Shown here in pieces: positions 35,211 through 44,943 of a DNA stretch of 64,000 nt. The DNA comes from Geovibrio thiophilus. GTDB lineage: Bacteria; Chrysiogenota; Deferribacteres; Deferribacterales; Geovibrionaceae. A program made the position numbers and the translations under genes. Positions within the stretch are counted from its first letter, which is position 1. The number at the start of each line of letters is the position of its first letter. Where the stretch lies: NCBI RefSeq assembly GCF_004087915.1, contig NZ_CP035108.1:558001-622000 (forward strand). Direction: 5' to 3'. The notes below the pieces were generated by a model. The model was not told where the DNA came from, made no database searches, and was given only the letters and a program-made list of their open reading frames with translations.

Positions 35211-37573
35211 GCAGATACAGAATATTAGTATTGGTACTGACGCTTTTTGCCGTGCTGTCCTGCGCGGGGAAACAGCCTGTGGAGGAAGCCTCTGTTAAGG
35301 GCAACCTGCTTTCAGGAATCAGGATAGTCGATCTCGGCGACGGAGAATACGCCATGACCCTGCGCTCCGCCGAGGAAACTCAGTTTAAGGTTCTGTACTC
35401 GAAAAGCCCATACAAGCTTGTGATATTCGCTCCCTCCACAGTGATGAACGATGAGGTTCTCAAGTACAACTTCTCAGACGAGGTGGTGGAGGGGCTGGCT
35501 TTTATGCCCGGTAAGGACGCAAGCCAGATAGAGATACTCCTCACCGAAAATGTGGATTACGATTACTCTCAGGATAAAAGCATGCTGAGCCTCACCTTCC
35601 GTGTGTACAGCGGCGGGGCTGCCGCTCTGGAGAAATACGGGATGGATGTTGGGGCTGTGGCTCCGGAAAAGGCAGGGCTCGCTTCAGCAGTGCGCAGCTT
35701 CAGGAACCTTTCCGACAGCTCGATGCTTAAGCTCGAATTCGGGCTGGACGGCATAGCCAGATACGACTACGGCTACCTTGACGACAGCACAATGTATATT
35801 GATCTGTTTGATGTGACAAGCTCGCTCAATAAGAAAAGATATTCCGGACAGGGCATAATTTCCGATGTAAAGGTCGGCGAGTATTATCCGCCCAAAAAAG
35901 TGCGCTTCCTCATGAAGGTTTCCTCCCGCATGCCCCTGTTTGCGGGACAGGACGGGGATAAGCTCACTGTCGCCAGCGACATGGGCGCTGTTCCCTCTGA
36001 CAGCAGATATATAGCCGCCATTGACGCCCTGCATTATAAAAACGTGCAGAGTGTTATAATCAGGTTCATAGGCAGAATCAGCTATACAAAAAAGATCGTG
36101 AACAACGCTCTTCATCTTGAGTTTGATCAGGATGTGAAGATGCTCGGCACTGTTCAGAACAGGTTTAACTTCGCGGGGCTTCCTTTCAGAAACGTGGAAG
36201 TTCTTAAGATAGACGGCAAGCCGGTCATAGTCTTCACGCCGGAAAAAGATATATACGCCAGAGTGGATGAAACTCAGGACGGAATACTGGTGAGCGCCAG
36301 CTTCGATGAATTCGCGCGGGCTAACATGGAGCTTTCCGAACCGGCTTCCGCCGGATCAGCGGGTGCGGTTCAGGCTCCGAAGCCTCAGGATCTTGTAACC
36401 CTCAACATGAAGGATATGGATCTGAGAGAAGCGATCCGCCTCATCTACTTCGGCAGGGCTAAGAACGTAATCTTCGGTGAGGAGGTTGCGGGCAAGGTCA
36501 CTCTTTACCTCAGAGAGGTTGACTACGAAACAGCCCTGAGGCTGATTCTTCGCGACAGAAACCTTACTAAGATAGAAGAGAACGGCATAGTCTGGATAAC
36601 CTCAAGCCAGAAATATGAGGAAAGGCAGAACGCTGAAACCGCTAAACTACGTGCGGCGGAACAGGCAAAAGAGCTTGCCCCGCTGAAAACAGAGATAGTG
36701 CCGGTAAACTTTTCAGACGCTTCGTCTCTTTCGGGGATAGTTAAGTCTGTCCTCTCCAAGAGAGGCAGCGTTGAGGTGGAGGCGAGGACAAACAGCTTCG
36801 TGGTGCGTGATATGCCGGAAGTTATAACAGAAGTTAAGCGCCTGATGAAGACGGTTGACAAGCGTACTCCGCAGGTGACCATAGAAGCCAGAATAGTTGA
36901 GGTCTCCGATATTAACAGCCTCAACTTCGGTGTTCAGTGGGGAGCCACGGTTCAGGATACCACAAAGGTGCATTTTCCCAATACCGTCAACATCGGCGGA
37001 GATTCCAGCGGATACATGGTGAATATCCCTGCCGCGGAATCGGTGGGCACATTCGCTCTGGGTATAATGAACAGAACAGGCACATTCGGGCTCGACCTCG
37101 CACTGAGCGCGCTGGAAAGCCAGAACAAGGCGAAAACAATCTCCAGTCCAAGAGTAACTACTCTGGACAATATGGAAGCCACAATAAAAAGCGGCAGCAA
37201 GGCGCTGATCGTTCCATCCGGTGATGACACCAAGACGGAAGAGATAGACACGGGTATTATCCTTACCGTTAAGCCGCATATCACTTCAAATGACATGGTT
37301 TTCCTTGATATTCTTGTGGAAAAAAGTACACTCGGCGAAATAACAGCCACAACGGCGACCGCTGACGAAAAGAAAGCGGAGACCAAGGTTCTTCTCGCCA
37401 ACGGAGAAACAACTGTCATAGGCGGTCTTTACGAAGATGAGGAAATCAACTACGTTCAGGGAGTGCCGGGGCTCAGCAAGCTCCCCATACTCGGGCATAT
37501 GTTTAAAGGAACTCAGAAGAGAAGCACAAGAAAAGAGCTGCTGGTATTTCTGACGCCATATGTTGAAAAATAA
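35207..37573 (+). CDS. pilQ: Type IV pilus secretin PilQ
   Basis: 788 residues. AMIN-type peptidoglycan-binding domains occupy about 35-390. The STN/secretin-N region (about 400-460, beginning VTLNMKDMDLREAIRL), an N1 domain (about 490-555) and the C-terminal secretin beta-barrel (about 600-788) follow, the last with the signature VPGLSKLPILGHMFKG. It forms the outer-membrane pore for the pilus. Unusually, its signal ends FAVLSCAGKQ, a plausible lipobox with Cys19, so PilQ may be a lipoprotein. It overlaps lpxB by 14 bases. Confidence 0.95.
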   Translation: MSRYRILVLVLTLFAVLSCAGKQPVEEASVKGNLLSGIRIVDLGDGEYAMTLRSAEETQFKVLYSKSPYKLVIFAPSTVMNDEVLKYNFSDEVVEGLAFMPGKDASQIEILLTENVDYDYSQDKSMLSLTFRVYSGGAAALEKYGMDVGAVAPEKAGLASAVRSFRNLSDSSMLKLEFGLDGIARYDYGYLDDSTMYIDLFDVTSSLNKKRYSGQGIISDVKVGEYYPPKKVRFLMKVSSRMPLFAGQDGDKLTVASDMGAVPSDSRYIAAIDALHYKNVQSVIIRFIGRISYTKKIVNNALHLEFDQDVKMLGTVQNRFNFAGLPFRNVEVLKIDGKPVIVFTPEKDIYARVDETQDGILVSASFDEFARANMELSEPASAGSAGAVQAPKPQDLVTLNMKDMDLREAIRLIYFGRAKNVIFGEEVAGKVTLYLREVDYETALRLILRDRNLTKIEENGIVWITSSQKYEERQNAETAKLRAAEQAKELAPLKTEIVPVNFSDASSLSGIVKSVLSKRGSVEVEARTNSFVVRDMPEVITEVKRLMKTVDKRTPQVTIEARIVEVSDINSLNFGVQWGATVQDTTKVHFPNTVNIGGDSSGYMVNIPAAESVGTFALGIMNRTGTFGLDLALSALESQNKAKTISSPRVTTLDNMEATIKSGSKALIVPSGDDTKTEEIDTGIILTVKPHITSNDMVFLDILVEKSTLGEITATTATADEKKAETKVLLANGETTVIGGLYEDEEINYVQGVPGLSKLPILGHMFKGTQKRSTRKELLVFLTPYVEK

Positions 37574-38681
37574 AAAACTCTTTATCATCGCCGGAGAACA
37601 GTCCGGCGATACCCATGCTGCCAATCTGCTGAAAGAACTTTCTGCCCACGGTGAAATTAAGCTGTACGGAACCGGCGGCGCCCATCTGCGTGCTTTGGGG
37701 CAGGAACAGTACTACGACATAAATGACTTAAGCGTCATCGGATTTGACGGTATCATAAAAAAACTTCCTTTTTTCTTCAAAGTCAGGGATGTTCTCCTTA
37801 AAAAAATCGAAGAAATCAAGCCGGATGCGGTGATTCTTGCGGATTACCCCGGGTTTAATCTCCGTTTTGCGCAAAAGCTTGAAAATTCAGGTATTCCTGT
37901 AATCTATTTTGTCGCTCCGCAGGTCTGGGCATGGAACTACAAGAGAGTAAAAGTCATAAAAAGATGTGTTGACCTTCTCCTCTGCATCCTCCCTTTTGAG
38001 GAGGATATTTTCAGAAAAGAGGGAATAAACGCGCACTTCATCGGTAATCCGGTTGTGGATCATCTTGAGAATAAATATGCCGACCGTGCGTCATTCTTCA
38101 GGGCGGCAGGTCTCGATCCTGATAAAAAGACAATAGGCATACTCCCCGGCAGCAGACGCAGGGAGGTGGAAACTCTTCTGCCTGTGATGCTTGACGCCGC
38201 GGATGCGCTCAGGGGGCAGTACCAGTTCATTATATCAAAGGCGGAATCTGTAAGTGATGAGCTGCTGGCGGGGGTACTCAAAAAGCGGGATTACAGGATC
38301 GCCACACTCACTGCGGATATAATGAAGCATACAGACCTTGTCTGGGTCTGTTCCGGAACGGCGAGCCTCGAAACTGCGGTGAGCGGAACCCCCATGGTTA
38401 TTTTATACAAAGTCGGCGGACTGACAGCGCTTATCGGCAGGCTGCTTCTGAAGATAAAATTCATCGGTCTGCCTAATCTGGTTGCGGGCAGAGCAATAGT
38501 TCCCGAAGCTGTGCAGGATGACGTCAACCCCGCCAAGCTTATCGATTATACGGAGAAAATTTTCAGTTCCTACGAATCTGTTAAAGCAGATGTTGAGAGA
38601 GTTGGCAGCCTCTTCCGCGGACTTAGCCCTTCCAAAAAAGGCGCTGAACTCGTAGCCGGTTTCCTGAAAAGCACGGAGTAA
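37560..38681 (+). CDS. lpxB: Lipid-A-disaccharide synthase
   Basis: 373 residues, GT19 family. It joins UDP-diacylglucosamine and lipid X to give the lipid A disaccharide. Motifs: IIAGEQSGDTHAANLL at the N-terminus, YFVAPQVWAWNYKRVK, and GSRRREVETLLPVML, plus the C-terminal GTASLETAVSGTPMV. It starts inside the end of pilQ (14-base overlap) and so shares its transcript. Its presence shows an LPS-bearing outer membrane. Confidence 0.96.
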   Translation: MLKNKKLFIIAGEQSGDTHAANLLKELSAHGEIKLYGTGGAHLRALGQEQYYDINDLSVIGFDGIIKKLPFFFKVRDVLLKKIEEIKPDAVILADYPGFNLRFAQKLENSGIPVIYFVAPQVWAWNYKRVKVIKRCVDLLLCILPFEEDIFRKEGINAHFIGNPVVDHLENKYADRASFFRAAGLDPDKKTIGILPGSRRREVETLLPVMLDAADALRGQYQFIISKAESVSDELLAGVLKKRDYRIATLTADIMKHTDLVWVCSGTASLETAVSGTPMVILYKVGGLTALIGRLLLKIKFIGLPNLVAGRAIVPEAVQDDVNPAKLIDYTEKIFSSYESVKADVERVGSLFRGLSPSKKGAELVAGFLKSTE

Positions 38682-38729
38682 GCGGCAGGCTTTTTTCCGT
38701 TTTTTATCAATCCTTGTTAAAACTTCTTT

Positions 38730-38770
38730 AAAATCCCCCTCAGTCCCCCTTTGCAAAGAGGGAAGCTATT
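38730..38770. repeat. Intergenic C-rich palindromic repeat, copy 2
   Basis: AAAATCCCCCTCAGTCCCCC followed by TTTGCAAAGAGGGAAGC and a related tail (TATTGC). It matches copy 1 at 13797-13840 in sequence and in having a short central hairpin (here CCCTTTGCAAAGaGGG). Located just after lpxB, where it may help end transcription. Confidence 0.75.
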
Positions 38771-38849
38771 GCTGAAAAGGATAAAACACCCCAATTCATA
38801 AAGAAGGGCAGTTCAAAGAAATCATACTTTTTTCTGATAGCCGTGCGGT

Positions 38850-38945
38850 GCGGGCGTGTGTAAAAATTGTCAGCAGGTTTTGAGCAGAAACCGCCGGGAT
38901 CTAAACGGCGATTTTCCATGGAGGGAAATTTTTACGTAAACAGGG
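38850..38945. other. Nested inverted repeats between lpxB and fliK
   Basis: GTAAAAATT (38860-38868) pairs perfectly with AATTTTTAC (38927-38935). Inside lies a second hairpin CGCCG (38892-38896) / CGGCG (38906-38910). Words such as GCCGTGCGGTGCGGGCGTGTG just upstream resemble the repeat-element family, so this may be a decayed member. The remaining bases of the 450-base gap hold the C-rich repeat, a sigma-54-like promoter and no convincing gene. Confidence 0.5.
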
Positions 38946-39092
38946 AAAATAGTTACAGATCTCTTCAGGAATAAAGTTCCTGATCGTACATCGGCATATT
39001 TATAAAAAACTTTAGCCTGATCACAATCAAACCCTTGATTCATATAGATCCTTTTTCTCTAAAACCCTGATCAACAGCGCCTTAAAACAACT

Positions 39093-39108
39093 TGGCACGG
39101 ACTTTTCT
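39093..39108 (+). promoter_or_regulatory. Candidate sigma-54 promoter of the fliK-flgD-flgE operon
   Basis: TTGGCAC (39092-39098), then five bases and TTTCT (39104-39108). The -24 element is perfect; the -12 GC is replaced by TC. It lies 24 bases before the fliK start. Many flagellar hook operons use RpoN, and a sigma-54 activator is encoded at 51.3 kb. Confidence 0.45.
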
Positions 39109-39131
39109 ATATACACGGCGGAGGTGTGTCA

Positions 39132-40265
39132 ATGGATTTGATGTCATTCATCACGCCGGGCACGGGGAATGTACCTGCATTCGGCACCGCCATCTCCGCA
39201 CAGAACGGTTCTCAGGCTTCTAAGAGCTCATTTGAGGATTTCCTCAAGGACAGACTCTCAGGAACCGGAGTCAACACAGTTTCTGAAAAGGCATCGGCAA
39301 AGAGCGGAACCGAAGTTAAGTCCGACTCTAAGACCAAAGCCGGAAAAGTAATTGATGAGCTTGATATTCCCTCGGAACAGAAGGAGCAGTTAAAGAAGGA
39401 ACTTGACTCTCTGGAAACTGAGGAGGATGCGGTGGAATTCCTTGAGAATCTTGAGGAAATATTGATGCTGAACGGAATCGGCGTTGAGGAAACCGTGGCA
39501 AGGCTCACAGAAGCATTCGTTGCGGAAGATGCACAGAACGCAGCGGGGAGTACGGCTATTGATTCCGCAATGCTGAAAGCCCTCAAAGCAAGGGGTTACA
39601 CTCAGGCGGAACAAAACCTTACAGACAGCGAACAGCAGGCGGCGAATGAGGCCTTTGAAAAACTTATGCTTCCCAAAGAGGCGAAGATAAGCGGCACAGA
39701 GGTCAAAATAGCCGAAATTGTAAAACCGCTGACCGCTGAAACTGTTCCCGAAGAGGAGCAGATTATTAAAACTACAACAACGGACATACCCGACACGGAA
39801 GTTGGGGAAACCGCACTTAAATCGGGGCAGAGCGTTTTAACCGAACAGGAACAGCCTGAGGTTAAGATTGTTACACCCAGAGATATTAATAAGATCGCCG
39901 ACTTCATACAGTATTCTAAGTCAGGCGATCAGAAAAAGCTTACCATACAGCTTATGCCGAAAGAATTGGGTAAGCTGAATATCGAGCTGGTGGAACACGC
40001 CGGTAAGATAAGCGCCCGAATCACTATGGAGAGTGATCAGGCGAGAAACCTGCTTGTCAACAACGCGGAAAGCGTAAGGCAGCAGTTGGAAGCAAAAGGG
40101 ATTGTGCTTGAAAAAATGGAATTTTTCTTTGCCGAAAAAGACTCCAAGGATGGAACCGACCAGCAGTTTTTCAGGAAGAAAGGCTCTGGAAACGGAAAAA
40201 ATGAATTTGCGGTAGGGGACATCTCTGAGGATGAGACTGATCCCTCAAAGGGTCTCTACGCGTAA
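39132..40265 (+). CDS. fliK: Flagellar hook-length control protein FliK
   Basis: 377 residues. The N-terminal two-thirds are low-complexity, rich in Ser/Thr/Glu/Lys, as in the molecular-ruler region. The C-terminal Flg_hook domain (about 245-330) contains KKLTIQLMPKELGKLNIEL and ARNLLVNNAESVRQQL. FliK measures hook length and switches export specificity. ATG 39132 with GGCGGAGG upstream is preferred over a GTG two codons earlier. First gene of fliK-flgD-flgE. Confidence 0.9.
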   Translation: MDLMSFITPGTGNVPAFGTAISAQNGSQASKSSFEDFLKDRLSGTGVNTVSEKASAKSGTEVKSDSKTKAGKVIDELDIPSEQKEQLKKELDSLETEEDAVEFLENLEEILMLNGIGVEETVARLTEAFVAEDAQNAAGSTAIDSAMLKALKARGYTQAEQNLTDSEQQAANEAFEKLMLPKEAKISGTEVKIAEIVKPLTAETVPEEEQIIKTTTTDIPDTEVGETALKSGQSVLTEQEQPEVKIVTPRDINKIADFIQYSKSGDQKKLTIQLMPKELGKLNIELVEHAGKISARITMESDQARNLLVNNAESVRQQLEAKGIVLEKMEFFFAEKDSKDGTDQQFFRKKGSGNGKNEFAVGDISEDETDPSKGLYA

Positions 40266-40279
40266 GTCCGGAGGTTGCT

Positions 40280-40969
40280 ATGACCACAATATCTGACTCG
40301 GTTCAGAATATTCTTAACGGCGGAAGCTCCACAACAACGACTACGAAGGAAACAGGAACCACCGAAATGGACATGATGGATTTCCTGAATCTCTTTATCA
40401 GCCAGCTTAAGAATCAGGATCCCCTTGAGCCGATGGACAACAACCAGCTTACAAGTCAGACCAGCCAGTTTTCAATGGTTGAGCAGCTTGTCAGCATCAA
40501 CGAGGCAGTGGAAAAACTTGTAGACGGCGGTTCAACATCAAACGATATAGACTCCCTGTTCAGCGCCTCAAGCTTCATCGGTAAAATGGTGGAGTATGAA
40601 GGCAACAGCTTTGTCTTTGACGGTGAAAGCGCTGTTATGGATTTTGATCTCGATACGGCAAGCTACTCAACGGAGATCTATGTTTATGATACGGATGGAA
40701 ATCTGATAAACGCAGTTAACGCAGGTCAGCTTGATTCCGGCAGGAACAGCATTGCTTGGGACGGAACGGACTCCGAAGGCGAAGCTGTGGAAGCCGGACA
40801 GTACAAATATGTGGTAAAGGCTTACGACTCCACAGGAGCGGAAGTTAGTGTCACAACGTACGGAAACGGGTATGTCTCCGGCGTTTCTCAAGAGGACGGT
40901 AAAATTGTTTTTGACCTTTTCGGAGAGGAACTCGACGCTGATAAAGTTATTGCAGTAAGAAGTTACTAA
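40280..40969 (+). CDS. flgD: Flagellar hook-capping protein FlgD
   Basis: 229 residues. The N-terminal FlgD region (about 25-90, with FLNLFISQLKNQDPLEPMDN) is export and hook-assembly specific. FlgD Ig-like and Tudor-like domains follow (about 95-225, including DGRN-like LDSGRNSIAWDG). FlgD caps the growing hook. RBS GGAGG precedes the ATG 14 bases after fliK. Confidence 0.94.
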   Translation: MTTISDSVQNILNGGSSTTTTTKETGTTEMDMMDFLNLFISQLKNQDPLEPMDNNQLTSQTSQFSMVEQLVSINEAVEKLVDGGSTSNDIDSLFSASSFIGKMVEYEGNSFVFDGESAVMDFDLDTASYSTEIYVYDTDGNLINAVNAGQLDSGRNSIAWDGTDSEGEAVEAGQYKYVVKAYDSTGAEVSVTTYGNGYVSGVSQEDGKIVFDLFGEELDADKVIAVRSY

Positions 40970-41025
40970 GGCTGTAGGGGAGATTTGTTCTCCCCTTTTC
41001 AATCAGCGGATTAAGGAGTGCGCTT

Positions 41026-43857
41026 ATGATGCGTTCACTGTACTCGGCCATCAGCGGTCTGAACACGAATCAGAAAGCTATGGACGTTATAGGCAACAAT
41101 ATAGCAAACGTTAACACCACGGGTTTCAAGGCAGGTCGTGCTGTTTTTCAGGATCTGTTCAGTCAGACTCTCGTGGGAGGTAAAACCCCCACAGATGCCA
41201 GAGGCGGTGTAAACCCCCGTCAGGTAGGTCTGGGCGGATACCTCGCTGCCGTTGACAACATATTTGAAGCCGGTACACCGACCACAACAAGCAAAACCAC
41301 GGACCTTGCCATACAGGGTGAAGGTTTTTTTGTTGTCAGAGGTGAAGGGCTCAATGAATATTACTATACCAGAGCGGGAGATTTTAACTTTGACCGCTAC
41401 GGCACTTTCGTTAATGCTGCCGGCTATCCTGTGCAGGGATGGATGGCAGACCCCCTCACCGGAGAGTTGATTGATAACGGGGAAGTGGGCGACATAGTTG
41501 TCGGTTCCGCTTTCCAGACGATTCAGGCAAAGGCTACCACTGAGGTTTCCATGAATGCGGTGCTCAACACTGTTGCCAATGCTTCGGTTCTTGAGTACCC
41601 CACGCTCCTTCACACTGCCGGCAGCTCAGACGATCTTTTATCCGTTTTTTCAACTAACGGCGTTAAGATGGATCTTGCCGAAAATGAGCCTATAGTCATT
41701 AAGGCGCATGCCACGGAAATAACCGATATGCTTTACGCATACAGCGATTCGGATGTTAATCTTAATCTGGATTCCGAATCGGTTCTGAGAGTTTATATCA
41801 ACAATAACCCGTATACTTTTACCTACGGCGTTGACTTCAGAACCATGGGTGAGCTCGCCACTGCCATCGAGAACAAGCTTGAGGATTCAGTGGGCAACGG
41901 CGCTGTGGCGAATAACTTCGTGGAAACATCCGTAAACGGTATTTTCGATGAGACTCTGGTCACCCCCAATGCTTCTTATGCCACCACTGAGAGCTGGACA
42001 GTGACCATCGATCCCACGAACCCCGCGAGATTCAATGTCGTCGGTTCAGTATCCGGCGCAGTAAACAGCGGTGTTGTGGGACAGACATACACGGCGACTG
42101 ATCCTGTTACGGGGGACGCTCTTTTTACAATACCTTCCACCGCGTGGAACGGCTCATGGGCAGCAGGCGAAACCGTTACATTTGACACTGCCGCCGCTCC
42201 GGCGTCCGATTTCAGTGTCAATATAGTAAACGGAAAAATACAGATAACAAGGGACACCGACAACGGAATAGACGTGCAGGTAAACTCCTTCAGCGGCACA
42301 CCTTACCTTGCTGTTATAATGCAGTCTCTCTCCGGTACATATAACGAGGCTTCCACATCAAGAAGCAGTGATGAGATTCTTTTTGAGGAGACAAAATACG
42401 CAGGAAGAGACTTCGACACACTTGCGGAGCTGGCTTCTATAATCGAGCAGGCAATAGACGGAAACGTTCTTCAGGCGGACAAGTTCAGCGTCAACTTCGA
42501 TGAAGCCACAGGCAGATTTCAATTCATGAACACAGGCGAATATGATACTGCGACAGGAACCACCGAAGGACTCATTCTTTCGAGCTTTATGGTGGATAAA
42601 GCCTACAGCGGCACAGTTTTTGAAAGCAATATAACTCCTGCCGGTTCGCTCACAATACGACCGGTGGATCCCGATGACGATCCGGCGTTTGTCGCCTCAG
42701 CGGACTACGGCTACTCTGAGCAGTTCCTCAGATATGCGGAAGGCTCCGACCTTCTCACAGAGCTTTATACAAGCTCAGGCGAGAGCATGGGGCTGGATGA
42801 TACGGCAATACTTCAGTTCAGCGGTGCAGTGGGCGGTGAGGATCTTCAGGGAACCGGAACGATTCCCGCGCTCGGTTCCACAGTGGACGATCTCAGAGCC
42901 ATGATGGCGGGATACCTCGGCTTTGAAAACTCCACGGAAAGCCAGATTGCGGAGCACATCAGCGACATAGAGGATAACAGCGGCAAGATCAAGGTAACCG
43001 GTGAAAAGGGTCTTTCAAACGCCGTGGACTTTCTTAAGTTTGAAGTCGTGGGTGCGGGAACCTATCAGAACTTCTATGACTACTTTGAGTATCAGACAAC
43101 CCAGACAGCAAGCGGCGGTCAGATGGCAACCACTCAGACCATCTATGATGCTCAGGGTAATGCGCACACGCTGAAATATACTTATGACATGGTGAATGCG
43201 ACAGGCAACATCTGGAAGCTGACTCTCAGCACAACAGATGAGAACACAAGCGTGTCCTTCAACCAGACGGGCGGGAACGAAATCCTTCTGCACTTCAATA
43301 ATGACGGTTCGTTCAACTATCTCTCTTCTCCGGAAGGAACAAGAGTCGCTGATCTCAGCTTTAACTTTGATCCGGCGAACGGAGCAGGGGTGATAAGCGA
43401 TGTTTCCATGTTCCTCGGAACTCCGGCAAGCTATGACGGGGTCTACATCTCCGCCAAGGAATCATCCAAAAACAGCGCAGAGCAGGACGGTTACGCAGTG
43501 GGCTCTCTTGAAGAGGTAATGTTCAACCCCGCTGGAGAGATTGTAGGCTACTACACCAACGGTGAGGTGATGACCATAGCTCAGGTTGCCCTTGCCACAT
43601 TCACAAACAATCAGGGTCTTCTGAAAGTAGGCGATACCCTTTTCGCGGAAACGGGCAACTCCGGCACCGCAGCGATAGGCAAGCCGCAGACAGGCTCCAG
43701 AGGGGAAATACTATCAGGAGCACTTGAAAACTCCAACGTTGACCTCTCAAATGAATTTGTGACCATGATTACCACTCAGAGAGGCTTTCAGGCAAACTCA
43801 AGGGTTATCACAACCAGTGACGAAATGCTTCAGGAGCTTCTGACCCTCAAACGTTAA
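41026..43857 (+). CDS. flgE: Flagellar hook protein FlgE (long form)
   Basis: 943 residues, more than twice the enterobacterial hook protein. The N-terminal flagellar rod/hook motif is MRSLYSAISGLNTNQKAMD with NNIANVNTTGFK. The C-terminal region (about 850-943) has the matching GALENSNVDLSNEFVTMI helix ending in ITTSDEMLQELLTLKR. The large middle is beta-rich, Thr/Gly/Ser/Asp-rich surface sequence (D2/D3-like insertions). FlgE polymerises into the hook joining motor and filament. Followed by a strong terminator. Confidence 0.94.
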   Translation: MMRSLYSAISGLNTNQKAMDVIGNNIANVNTTGFKAGRAVFQDLFSQTLVGGKTPTDARGGVNPRQVGLGGYLAAVDNIFEAGTPTTTSKTTDLAIQGEGFFVVRGEGLNEYYYTRAGDFNFDRYGTFVNAAGYPVQGWMADPLTGELIDNGEVGDIVVGSAFQTIQAKATTEVSMNAVLNTVANASVLEYPTLLHTAGSSDDLLSVFSTNGVKMDLAENEPIVIKAHATEITDMLYAYSDSDVNLNLDSESVLRVYINNNPYTFTYGVDFRTMGELATAIENKLEDSVGNGAVANNFVETSVNGIFDETLVTPNASYATTESWTVTIDPTNPARFNVVGSVSGAVNSGVVGQTYTATDPVTGDALFTIPSTAWNGSWAAGETVTFDTAAAPASDFSVNIVNGKIQITRDTDNGIDVQVNSFSGTPYLAVIMQSLSGTYNEASTSRSSDEILFEETKYAGRDFDTLAELASIIEQAIDGNVLQADKFSVNFDEATGRFQFMNTGEYDTATGTTEGLILSSFMVDKAYSGTVFESNITPAGSLTIRPVDPDDDPAFVASADYGYSEQFLRYAEGSDLLTELYTSSGESMGLDDTAILQFSGAVGGEDLQGTGTIPALGSTVDDLRAMMAGYLGFENSTESQIAEHISDIEDNSGKIKVTGEKGLSNAVDFLKFEVVGAGTYQNFYDYFEYQTTQTASGGQMATTQTIYDAQGNAHTLKYTYDMVNATGNIWKLTLSTTDENTSVSFNQTGGNEILLHFNNDGSFNYLSSPEGTRVADLSFNFDPANGAGVISDVSMFLGTPASYDGVYISAKESSKNSAEQDGYAVGSLEEVMFNPAGEIVGYYTNGEVMTIAQVALATFTNNQGLLKVGDTLFAETGNSGTAAIGKPQTGSRGEILSGALENSNVDLSNEFVTMITTQRGFQANSRVITTSDEMLQELLTLKR

Positions 43858-43884
43858 TAACCGTTTTAACGGTCGGCTTTTATC

Positions 43885-43913
43885 AAAAGGGCGTCTTCGG
43901 GCGCCCTTTTTTT
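43885..43913 (+). terminator. Intrinsic terminator after flgE
   Basis: Nine-bp stem AAAAGGGCG/CGCCCTTTT followed by a continuous T run. It divides hook genes from motor genes. Confidence 0.92.
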
Positions 43914-44025
43914 ATTAATTAAAAAGCAAAAACTGACGATTTATTCATAGATTCTCCTTAAAAGAGAGAGCGTAAGGCGGTAAAACGACTGCCTCACGCC
44001 GCAGAGAAGGCATTTTAAAATAAGC

Positions 44026-44055
44026 TTGACTCTTTTGCTGGCGTTCCTGTATCTT
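44026..44055 (+). promoter_or_regulatory. Candidate promoter of the motA operon
   Basis: TTGACT (44026-44031), 18-base spacer, TATCTT (44050-44055). It follows an imperfect hairpin at 43969-43998 (GCGTAAGGCGG / CTGCCTCACGC, one mismatch) of unknown role. The start codon is 71 bases further on. Confidence 0.4.
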
Positions 44056-44126
44056 TTAAGGGTAGAATAGTACAAAATGTTTATATCAAAGTTTATTCTT
44101 TGAATAATGCAGTCGGACGGGAACGT

Positions 44127-44891
44127 ATGGATTTAGCAACGATTATCGGGTTTCTATTGTCATATATTCTTCTTATCGTTGCGCTTGTAATAGGCGCGGG
44201 GGTCGGGGTTTATGTCGATTACCCTTCGGTGCTTATCGTTATCGGCGGTACTCTGGGCATTGTGCTGATCAACTACCCGCTGGACAGGATAACAGGTCTC
44301 ACCAAAGTAATGATGAAGGCTTTCTTCAACAAGTCCGCTGACACGGCAGAGCTTATACAGCAGCTTGTCGGTTTCGCCGTAAAAGCGAGAAGAGACGGCA
44401 TTCTCTCTCTTGAATCCGCTGAAGACGAAGTTTCGGACGAGTTCCTGAAAAAAGGGATACGCCTCGCTGTTGACGGAACCGAGCCTGAGGTTATCAAAAC
44501 GATTCTTGAAACCGAACTGGAATACATGCAGGAAAGGCATAAAGAGGGCGCTGGTATTTTCACCTCTATTGCGGATTTCGCGCCCGCAATGGGTATGATC
44601 GGTACGCTTGTGGGGCTTGTCGCGATGCTTCAGAGTCTCAGCGATCCTTCGGCGATAGGTCCTGCGATGGCTGTCGCTCTTATCACCACTTTTTACGGTT
44701 CTATTATAATGAACATGTTCGCGACACCTATTTCAGGCAAGCTTAAGGTGCGTTCCGGAGAGGAAGTTCTCCAGAGACAGATTATGATCGGCGGCATAAT
44801 GGCTATTCAGGCGGGGGACAACCCTAGGATAGTCGAACAGAAGCTCAACGCTTATCTTTCGCCTAACAAACGTAAATCTCAGTTTGACTGA
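44127..44891 (+). CDS. motA: Flagellar motor stator protein MotA
   Basis: 254 residues, the common length. Four transmembrane helices; the conserved GGTLGIVLINYP, the cytoplasmic loop EYMQERHKEGAGIF, and FAPAMGMIGTLVGLVAML with the channel proline. MotA5-MotB2 forms the ion channel that powers rotation. ATG 44127 is preferred to a TTG nine codons upstream because it gives the family N-terminus. motB follows by 52 bases. Confidence 0.95.
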   Translation: MDLATIIGFLLSYILLIVALVIGAGVGVYVDYPSVLIVIGGTLGIVLINYPLDRITGLTKVMMKAFFNKSADTAELIQQLVGFAVKARRDGILSLESAEDEVSDEFLKKGIRLAVDGTEPEVIKTILETELEYMQERHKEGAGIFTSIADFAPAMGMIGTLVGLVAMLQSLSDPSAIGPAMAVALITTFYGSIIMNMFATPISGKLKVRSGEEVLQRQIMIGGIMAIQAGDNPRIVEQKLNAYLSPNKRKSQFD

Positions 44892-44943
44892 TTCCTGCCC
44901 GTTCCGGCTGAGAGCGGGCTCATAAAAAGGCAGGTTTGATCTA

